A stretch of DNA of 9,233 nucleotides from Archaeoglobaceae archaeon (GTDB lineage Archaea > Halobacteriota > Archaeoglobi > Archaeoglobales > Archaeoglobaceae), in the NCBI GenBank assembly GCA_027066965.1, contig JAMOMT010000123.1, forward strand, positions 1 through 9,233, read 5' to 3'. Positions 1 to 4,640 of the stretch are shown one piece after another. Under the pieces are notes generated by a model. It ran no database searches and was not told the origin of the DNA. It saw nothing but the letters and a program-made list of their open reading frames with translations. Position 1 is the stretch's first letter. Each line of letters opens with the position of its first letter. Position numbers and translations under genes: made by a program.

Positions 1-126
1 TTCGACGTGGGGTTTGAGCAGGATGATTGTCCTGTCTATTACCCTTCTCCCTGCCACCTTTAGCAGTGCCTTGGTTTTGTAGCCTATCCTCGACCCCTGT
101 CCGGAGGCGAGGATTACTGCCTTCAT
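1..126 (-). CDS. Nucleotidyltransferase, N-terminal part (gene runs off the left edge)
   Basis: Reading leftward from the ATG at 126 gives 42 uninterrupted codons up to the window edge. The N-terminus MKAVILASGQGSRIG is the nucleotide-binding signature of NTP-transferase enzymes, which join a nucleoside triphosphate to a sugar or polyol phosphate. It is followed by KALLKVAGR, where the Lys normally contacts phosphate, and by the helix start RTIILL. These features place it in the GlmU/RmlA/MobA-like Rossmann superfamily. The substrate cannot be told from this fragment. One candidate known from Archaeoglobales is the CTP:inositol-1-phosphate cytidylyltransferase of di-myo-inositol-phosphate synthesis, but other sugar-phosphate nucleotidylyltransferases fit equally. 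The catalytic aspartates and any C-terminal domain lie outside the window. A TATA-like element on the minus strand is centred near 200. Confidence 0.82.
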   Translation of the reverse strand, partial: MKAVILASGQGSRIGYKTKALLKVAGRRVIDRTIILLKPHVE

Positions 127-206
127 GGGAGGGTGTTGGGTGTTGCTGGTTTTGGATTTTTGGCCTGTTTTGCTGGTTGTCGGGTTGGGTGGATGGATAT
201 ATATGT
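127..206 (-). promoter_or_regulatory. Promoter and C/A-rich leader of the nucleotidyltransferase gene
   Basis: On the minus strand a CATATATATCC element at about 195-206 is a good archaeal TATA box. Transcription would begin near 174, leaving a leader of about 48 bases. From 127 to about 190 the plus strand is almost only G and T, so the minus-strand leader is almost only C and A and probably unstructured. No strong Shine-Dalgarno sequence is seen before the ATG. The promoter call is inferred from the TATA motif only. Confidence 0.4.
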
Positions 207-229
207 AATGGCAAGAAGGGTTGTGAGTT

Positions 230-456
230 ATGATTGTGCAACTGGTTTGGTTTTTCGTTTATTCTTGGTTATTGAAGAAACTAGTTAATGAGCTGCGAAT
301 TTGATCAGTTTCTAAGAAAATTTATTTAAGCAGAATAATCTCAAAATATCTTAACAATGACAGAGTGATGTTATTGCTATGTAAAAACGATAGGAAATTA
401 TTGAGTTTTATTTGGGGAGTGAAACTCATGGATGGTAATTAAAGGAAGTATGTTAA
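230..456 (+). promoter_or_regulatory. A+T-rich upstream region of the OLD-family gene: TATA box, leader hairpin, RBS
   Basis: No gene is visible here. A TATA-like TTTATTTAAG at 321-330, preceded by an A-rich stretch, would direct transcription from about 351, giving a leader of roughly 105 bases. Within that leader TGAGTTT (402-408) and AAACTCA (422-428) form a perfect 7-base-pair stem with a 13-base loop. A purine-rich AAAGGAAG at 441-448 is a possible ribosome binding site 8 bases before the ATG at 457. An imperfect inverted repeat (CAATGACA at 355-362, TGTTATTG at 369-376) lies near the predicted transcription start. The base composition changes sharply from the G/T-rich segment to the left. 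Confidence 0.4.
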
Positions 457-2153
457 ATGTCAATCTATAATACAGCAGAAAAATTAGAACTAGTAGGTAT
501 TAAATTAAAAAATTATCGTTCATGTCGAATATTTCCTGAAAACAAAAATTATCTAAAGATTGGGAAGTTTACAACACTAATAGGTAAGAATGATGTTGGT
601 AAGTCTAATATACTGAGAGCAATTTATACTGCATGTAAAAACTAGAGTTTGTCAATTGAGGATTTCCACAAAGGTATAAGAGAAGAATGTGAGATCTCTC
701 TTCTTTTTAGAGTTCCAGAAAACCTTAAGGGTTGTCTGAGAGTATTAGCCATTATAATGGCAGTGATAAAATTAGAATCAGAGTTGTTTTTCAACCTAGT
801 GAAAAATCTAAAAAAGGTATGTATTTTTTAGAAGATGAAAAAATTACTTATAAATCCCTAGAAAGCTATATTCCACAAATTTTGTTCATTCCTGCAGTTA
901 AAAGTGTTGAAGATGAACTAAAATTCGGGAGAGATACTATAACTTCTAAATTGTTCTTACCTATAATTGAGAAAACCAGTGAGGGAAAGTCCCAAACGGA
1001 AAGTGTATTTAATTTGAAGAAGAAGTTAAAAAATGCTATCCAAAGAGAAACTGAAGAACTTCGAGACTTTCTAAAACGAGAAGTTTCGAAAATGTGGGAT
1101 GAAGTTGAAGATGTTGTAATTGATATTCCAGAACTCAGGCTGGATAAAGCATTTACTCCTGAAATAAAAATTAGAGATAAATATACCAAAAAAGAGATTT
1201 CTATAGTTAATAGAGGTAGCGGCATGCAGAGATATTTAATTCTTGCTATACTTGAAATTTATCGTCAATTGAAAATTGGTATGGGGTATATTATTCTATT
1301 TGAAGAACCTGAAATTTACTTACATATTGGGGCCCAAAAGAAAATGTGTTCAATACTTAAGGACATTAGCAAAGAAGGGCAGGTGATTATTTCCACACAT
1401 TCTAGTGTATTTGTCAATAAATCGGATTTATTTACTACGTATCTTCTAATCAAAGAGAATGGTGAGACAAAACTTAGAAAATTTGAAGGCGATCAGGAAA
1501 TTCTGGAAGAGCTTGGTATTTCTCCCAGCGATATCTTTCTCACCAATGGTATCATTTTTGTTGAGGGCCCCTCAGATGTAGAAATTGTAAAGATTTTTGC
1601 TGATGCCATTTTTGATAATTGGGATGAGTACAATATAGCAATATTGCCAATAGGAGGATCAAACATAGAACATCACGATCCTGCTGTTTTGTTAAAAGTA
1701 AACCCCAACATAGTTGTGATTTTAGACTCAGATGTTAAAAGTGAATCTTCAGATTTATCCACTAAAAAGAAAGAGCTTAGACAGAAATTTGAAAACGTAG
1801 GAATACCCGTCTATTTCTGGAAAAAGAGTGGAAAATATGTTAGAACAATTGAGAACCTGTTCACAAAAGGTGCCATAGAACAGGCTTTGAATATTGAATT
1901 GATGTCTGAAATAGGTTTCTGTGACGATGATCCTTATAAATTAAGTGAGGAATTATTTAAGAAGAGAAGTGATTACGATCCTAGCAATCCTAAAAATAAA
2001 GAAATGATTAGTGAGTTACATGGGAAAGGTAAACTTTATAATAAAGTGAAGCATGGAAAGAAGATCGCCAAGAAAATTGTTGAATTAAGTCAAATTCCTG
2101 AAGAGGTTAAGAGTACTATATATGAAATTGTCAAAAAATTCGGCATACTGTAA
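457..2153 (+). pseudogene. OLD-family ATPase/TOPRIM nuclease, broken by an in-frame stop and a frameshift
   Basis: Repaired, this would encode about 564 residues, a normal length for a stand-alone (class 1) OLD nuclease. The first segment (457-645) carries the Walker A motif GKNDVGKS (residues 43-50) and ends at TAG 643-645. The same frame continues with SLSIEDFHKGIREE and EISLLFRVPENLKG to about 729. There the homology moves to another frame, which runs unbroken to 2153. That frame has the ABC-type signature NRGSGMQRY (1209-1235), Walker B IILFEEPEIYLH near 1290-1325, a switch histidine in ISTHSS near 1390, and a C-terminal TOPRIM domain with VEGPSD near 1560 and DSD near 1725. OLD proteins are ATP-linked DNA nucleases, often used in phage defence. 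The A+T-rich codons differ from the neighbours to the right, suggesting transfer. An active product would need both lesions bypassed, or the lesions to be sequence errors. Confidence 0.82.
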
Positions 2154-2197
2154 TACTATTCTGAGACAAATTCACTGAAATCAAATATTTTAATCTA
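2154..2197. other. Tail-to-tail gap between the OLD pseudogene and the toxin gene
   Basis: These 44 bases separate two converging genes. They are A+T-rich with short T runs on both strands, enough for archaeal T-tract termination. No hairpin or coding sequence is evident. Confidence 0.3.
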
Positions 2198-2671
2198 TTA
2201 TTCAAGATTTTCTCCCACATGTGCCAGAAACTTTTCGATCAGTTTCTGATCAAGGTAGTAACCAGACTCCAGAAGTTTCAGTATATGCGGCCTTATTTCA
2301 TCGATTATTCCTTTATTCTTGGTAATTTTTAAAAGTCCAAGTGTCCCGATGTACTCCACACCCATTCTTTCGGCAACTTTTCTGCCTTTTAAATCGTCGA
2401 TGAGTAACATGAGGTTTTTCTCTATCGAAAGAGCAATTGCCTCCGCTTCTCCTTTGTCTACCGTAAGTGCAAGGGCCTTAACGAGGTGCTCATCTTTTAC
2501 TCCTTCAACTTTAAGAAACTTTACTTTTGAGAAGTACTTCCTCTCTTTTTTGAACAGTTCATCCTGAACAGAATGGGGAACGAGAACAGAATCAAACAGT
2601 CTTTCGAGAATGAAAATCGCACCGCTCTTCTTGAGGATTATCAGCGGAGAAGTGTTAGAAATTATCTGCAT
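2198..2671 (-). CDS. DUF3368 PIN-like toxin of a type II toxin-antitoxin pair
   Basis: This 157-residue protein has the length and pattern of DUF3368 (COG2405) PIN-domain-related proteins, which are paired with UPF0175 antitoxins and are presumed to be metal-dependent RNases. It opens with IISNTSPLI, the first strand of the fold. Acidic residues follow at E38 (VQDELF), at D72 and E75 (VDKGEAEAIAL), and at D92-D93 (LLIDDLKGR), in the order expected for a PIN active site. The usual first aspartate is asparagine (N6); as far as I recall this variant is frequent in DUF3368, so it need not mean inactivity. The ATG lies inside the end of the antitoxin gene (17-base overlap). An AAGGAG at 2679-2684 on the minus strand, 7 bases before the ATG, fixes the start. 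Its RNA target is unknown. Confidence 0.85.
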   Translation of the reverse strand: MQIISNTSPLIILKKSGAIFILERLFDSVLVPHSVQDELFKKERKYFSKVKFLKVEGVKDEHLVKALALTVDKGEAEAIALSIEKNLMLLIDDLKGRKVAERMGVEYIGTLGLLKITKNKGIIDEIRPHILKLLESGYYLDQKLIEKFLAHVGENLE

Positions 2672-2885
2672 TTTCTAACTCCTTATCAAGCTCTTTTTCA
2701 TCCCAGTTTATTACACTCACTTTTTTCTCGCTGAGAATTTTTATAAAATCTTCAACACAGAAATCAGCAAGATCCGCTGCCTGCTTTAACGTTAGCTTCC
2801 CCTCCCTGTAAAGCTGAACGGCAATAGCTATCTTCAGATCTTTTTGGGAGATGTCGATTGGTACATCCACCGTGAGGGTTGGCAT
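2655..2885 (-). CDS. UPF0175 family antitoxin
   Basis: This is a 76-residue protein of the UPF0175 (COG2886) family. The pattern is typical: an N-terminal strand (TLTVDVPIDI), then a short winged-helix-like segment, AVQLYREGKLTLKQAADLAD, in which REGKLT and QAA..A are the family hallmarks. An FIKILSEK helix and an acidic tail, DEKELDKELENADNF, follow; the tail probably wraps the toxin. Such antitoxins neutralise the partner PIN-like toxin and are expected to repress their own promoter. The start at 2885 is supported by a TATA box 26 bases upstream, implying a leaderless mRNA. The gene overlaps the toxin gene by 17 bases, so the two are co-transcribed and translationally coupled. Confidence 0.87.
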   Translation of the reverse strand: MPTLTVDVPIDISQKDLKIAIAVQLYREGKLTLKQAADLADFCVEDFIKILSEKKVSVINWDEKELDKELENADNF

Positions 2886-2904
2886 TAACTGGATTTGTAT
2901 TCGA

Positions 2905-2920
2905 GTCTTTATAAACTCTT
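2905..2920 (-). promoter_or_regulatory. TATA box of the toxin-antitoxin operon
   Basis: TTTATAAA at 2908-2915, with a purine-rich stretch before it on the minus strand (GAAAGAG), is a near-ideal archaeal TATA/BRE element. Its centre lies about 26 bases from the A of the antitoxin ATG at 2885, the spacing expected if transcription starts at or next to the start codon. Confidence 0.65.
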
Positions 2921-2949
2921 TCTCGGTTTCTTGAATTGCTTGTTTTTAA

Positions 2950-2966
2950 GAATACAAAACTAAAAG
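2950..2966 (-). terminator. T-rich terminator after tRNA-Phe
   Basis: On the minus strand the tRNA is followed at once by CTTTTAGTTTTGTATTC. Two runs of four T residues match the intrinsic T-tract terminators of archaeal RNA polymerase. No stem is needed or seen. Confidence 0.45.
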
Positions 2967-3040
2967 TGCCCGGAGCCGGATTTGAACCGGCGACCATGCG
3001 GTCTTCAGCCGCACGCTCTCCCGAGCTGAGCTACCCGGGC
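2967..3040 (-). tRNA. tRNA-Phe (GAA)
   Basis: Read on the minus strand, the 74 bases fold as a full cloverleaf. The acceptor GCCCGGG pairs with TCCGGGC (one G-U pair), and the D stem is GCTC/GAGC. The anticodon stem TGCGG/CCGCA holds the loop CTGAAGA, with anticodon GAA at 3004-3006. The variable loop is TGGTC, and the T stem GCCGG/CCGGC closes on TTCAAAT. The discriminator base is A, as usual for tRNA-Phe. No CCA is encoded, so it must be added after transcription. No intron is present. A TATA box lies about 31 bases upstream, and T-rich sequence follows the 3' end. Confidence 0.96.
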
Positions 3041-3063
3041 TTCAACAAAGAGACCCTGTGAGC

Positions 3064-3082
3064 TGAATATATCTTTTTTGGT
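3064..3082. promoter_or_regulatory. TATA box of tRNA-Phe, possibly shared with the divergent phosphodiesterase gene
   Basis: The element GAATATATCTTTTTT (plus strand, 3066-3080) reads AAAAAAGATATATTC on the minus strand, a good A-rich BRE plus TATA box centred near 3071. That is about 31 bases from the first tRNA base at 3040. Read rightward, the same box would start transcription near 3096, about 45 bases before the phosphodiesterase ATG at 3141. No better plus-strand TATA box is seen between 3041 and 3140, so a shared or bidirectional promoter is possible. Confidence 0.5.
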
Positions 3083-3140
3083 TGCCCTATGGAATAATTC
3101 GTGGCAAAACGATTTCTACCTCCAAGTCCTACCTACCCTC

Positions 3141-3611
3141 ATGAAGTTCGCAATAATTTCGGACACGCACGACAACCTCTCAGCGGTTAGAGACCTCGTA
3201 AAGGAGCTAGAGAGGGAAAAGCCGGAGTTCATAGTGCACGCTGGAGATATAGTGGCTCCATTCACGCTGAAGGAGTTCTTTCCGCTCGAAACGAAGCTCT
3301 ACATAGCCTTCGGGAACAACGACGGGGAGAAGAAGCTCCTCACTGAAATAGCAACTCAGAAGGGCTGGGAGATAGGGGAGATAGTCGAGTTCCCACTTGG
3401 AGTCGTTTACCACGGAACTGACAGCAGGATTCTGAGTGTTCTGAAGAGAACTGACTACTCCATTGTTGTTTTCGGCCACACCCACGAGTCAAAAGTCGAA
3501 AAGCTCGACTCCAAGCTAATAATTAACCCTGGAGAGGTCTGTGGCTACCTGACTGGAAAGAGAACTTACGCTATTTACGAGGACGGAGAAGTTAGCCTGA
3601 TCGAACTGTGA
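3141..3611 (+). CDS. Calcineurin-like phosphodiesterase, MJ0936/YfcE family
   Basis: This is a 156-residue metallophosphoesterase with all the motifs of the compact MJ0936/YfcE group: D8-x-H10 in ISDTHDN, D36 in HAGDIV, N59-x-D61 in GNND, H91 in YHGTD, and H113-x-H115 in GHTHE. These bind two metal ions, usually Mn or Ni in characterised members. Relatives hydrolyse phosphodiester model substrates in vitro; the natural substrate is uncertain. The frame is open upstream to 3078, but the ATG at 3141 is the right start because family members begin one strand before DTH. No signal peptide or membrane segment is visible, so the protein is cytoplasmic. A gene for a small protein follows 23 bases downstream and is probably co-transcribed. 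Confidence 0.92.
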   Translation: MKFAIISDTHDNLSAVRDLVKELEREKPEFIVHAGDIVAPFTLKEFFPLETKLYIAFGNNDGEKKLLTEIATQKGWEIGEIVEFPLGVVYHGTDSRILSVLKRTDYSIVVFGHTHESKVEKLDSKLIINPGEVCGYLTGKRTYAIYEDGEVSLIEL

Positions 3612-3620
3612 TCGAGCCGT

Positions 3621-3629
3621 AGGAGAGGT
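3621..3629 (+). promoter_or_regulatory. Ribosome binding site of the 75-residue protein gene
   Basis: GGAGAGGTGA just before AAACATG, about 5 bases from the ATG at 3635, is one of the clearest Shine-Dalgarno sequences in the window. It supports translation of this small gene as the second cistron after the phosphodiesterase gene. Confidence 0.7.
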
Positions 3630-3634
3630 GAAAC

Positions 3635-3862
3635 ATGTTTGACGAGAAGAGTAGAGCAATGCTAATGCTTGTGATGCTGAACGATATATTTGCAGATGCT
3701 GCTTCTTCTGTGAGAAATCTTAGGGACTTCATAACATCCCATCCTGAGATGATGGAGGAGATGGAGAAGTACGGGTTGATTGAGTTGCTCGAAAAAGCCG
3801 AGGAGTTTGAGAAGAGTGTGATAGATGTTATGGATAGACTGAAGAAAGTCGTTTACGAATAA
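3635..3862 (+). CDS. Small helical protein of unknown function
   Basis: I do not recognise this 75-residue protein. It is predicted to be all-helical, with a methionine-rich hydrophobic first helix (RAMLMLVMLNDIFADAA), a middle segment (VRNLRDFITSHPEMMEEMEKYG) and an amphipathic last helix (LIELLEKAEEFEKSVIDVMDRLKKVV). No cysteines, metal motif or signal peptide are seen. The first helix lacks the length and composition of a confident membrane segment, so helix bundling or dimerisation is more likely. A strong Shine-Dalgarno sequence precedes it, and it lies 23 bases after the phosphodiesterase gene. This suggests a shared transcript and perhaps a shared role, but that is only context. It ends tail-to-tail, 4 bases from the methyltransferase gene on the other strand. 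Confidence 0.75.
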   Translation: MFDEKSRAMLMLVMLNDIFADAASSVRNLRDFITSHPEMMEEMEKYGLIELLEKAEEFEKSVIDVMDRLKKVVYE

Positions 3863-3866
3863 TTTT

Positions 3867-4583
3867 TTATGTAATTTTATCTACTAGAACGTAAACTTCC
3901 CTCTTTTCCCCTAGTTTTACCGTTCTCCTCACCTTAAGCCCGGCTTTCTCCACCAGATTCTTTGCTTCCTCCTCGCTCGCACCTTTGAGGACGATGAGCA
4001 TCTTCCCTCCTTCTTTCAGGTTTTCATAGAACTTTCTCGCTAGAACTACAGAATTAATCGCATCGGTTGTTACATCTATCAGAATAATGTCAAACTGCTT
4101 TCTCAGCTCGATACTGAAAGCGTCTCCCAGAATAACTTCTACGTTTTTCGCCCTGTCCTTAACTTTTTTGAGCTGTTCGAGAAATTCCATACTATATTCT
4201 ACTCCAATAACGGTCTTGCACCTTTCCGATGCGTAGACAAGGAAACCTCCGGCACTGCTCCCGATATCGAGGGCGTCTGCGTTAAGTTTTATGGATTCAG
4301 TTTTGGGCTTTTTATTGGGCTCAATCTTTTTCTCTTCTAACTCACCTCTGCAGTCTCTGTACACGCTGAAAAGCCCGAACTCCTCGTCTATCTCCTTAAG
4401 CTTCCAGTAACCCCTAGGTCTCTCCTCGCACTCCACTTCGATAACCTCATTTCCTCTGACGTCTTTGGAGGGCTTTTTCACGACAACTCCGTTAACCCTG
4501 ACGAACCCCCTTCTTATCGCCTCCTTTGCCTTCTGACGAGTACTGAAGTATCCTCTCTCCACAAGGTAAACGTCGAGTCTCAT
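3867..4583 (-). CDS. S4-domain plus FtsJ-type RNA methyltransferase (TlyA-like)
   Basis: This 238-residue protein starts with an S4 RNA-binding domain (about residues 1-50: RLDVYLVERGYFSTRQKAKEAI, then GFVRVNGVVVKKPSKDV). A Rossmann-fold SAM methyltransferase of the FtsJ/TlyA type follows. The SAM loop is LDIGSSAGGF (105-114). The K-D-K-E tetrad of FtsJ 2'-O-methyltransferases can be matched: K61 in YWKLKEID, D170 in ILIDVT, K200 in IVLKG and E229 in KREVYV. Bacterial TlyA methylates ribose in both rRNA subunits; the target here is probably rRNA or tRNA but is not known. About 25 highly charged residues (roughly 75-99) are inserted between K61 and the SAM motif compared with RrmJ. The TlyA label does not imply haemolysin activity. 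The gene is divergent from the helicase gene across 57 bases. Confidence 0.83.
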   Translation of the reverse strand: MRLDVYLVERGYFSTRQKAKEAIRRGFVRVNGVVVKKPSKDVRGNEVIEVECEERPRGYWKLKEIDEEFGLFSVYRDCRGELEEKKIEPNKKPKTESIKLNADALDIGSSAGGFLVYASERCKTVIGVEYSMEFLEQLKKVKDRAKNVEVILGDAFSIELRKQFDIILIDVTTDAINSVVLARKFYENLKEGGKMLIVLKGASEEEAKNLVEKAGLKVRRTVKLGEKREVYVLVDKIT

Positions 4584-4640
4584 GCTATGGAGTACAGAAA
4601 AACTGTTTTTTACCTCTGTCCAAGCCTGTAAAAGAGATGG
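4584..4640. promoter_or_regulatory. Divergent promoter region between the methyltransferase and helicase genes
   Basis: This 57-base gap must hold both promoters. The only A+T-rich core is at 4596-4612, where AAAAAC-T-GTTTTT (4598-4610) is a perfect palindrome. On the minus strand GGTAAAAAAC lies about 25 bases from the methyltransferase ATG at 4583. On the plus strand the same core is about 31 bases from the helicase ATG at 4641. Both mRNAs may therefore have no or very short leaders. Neither box is a strong TATA match. Confidence 0.35.

Noticed and set aside
95..115. Possible duplicated tRNA-Phe attachment site at the left end
   Set aside because: A short stretch, TCCGGAGGCGAGG, resembles the tRNA end, but only partly. 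It falls within the SGQGSR codons of the nucleotidyltransferase, so it is chance similarity.
27..233. 68-codon open frame on the plus strand
   Set aside because: It lies opposite the conserved nucleotidyltransferase N-terminus and then runs through the G/T-rich leader. Its Trp/Leu/Cys-rich translation reflects that base skew and matches no family.
230..456. Insertion sequence or integrase remnant upstream of the OLD gene
   Set aside because: No transposase or integrase coding trace or matching terminal inverted repeats can be seen around the A+T-rich patch.
643..645. TAG read as pyrrolysine
   Set aside because: No pyl gene is in the window. The residue is not in a catalytic position, and a second lesion follows. 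Ordinary gene decay or sequence error is simpler.
866..1225. 119-codon frame on the minus strand within the OLD gene
   Set aside because: It is a shadow of the coding strand: the plus frame carries the OLD motifs, and the reverse translation is Ser/Leu-rich without recognisable features.
732..2153. Second OLD frame as an independent gene starting at TTG 732
   Set aside because: It would lack Walker A, has no properly spaced ribosome binding site, and the N-terminal homology is found just upstream in the other frame. A broken single gene explains it better.
3078..3140. N-terminal extension of the phosphodiesterase to a start at 3078
   Set aside because: It would overlap the TATA region shared with tRNA-Phe, and the extra 21 residues are not expected in this family. 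ATG 3141 directly precedes the conserved first strand.
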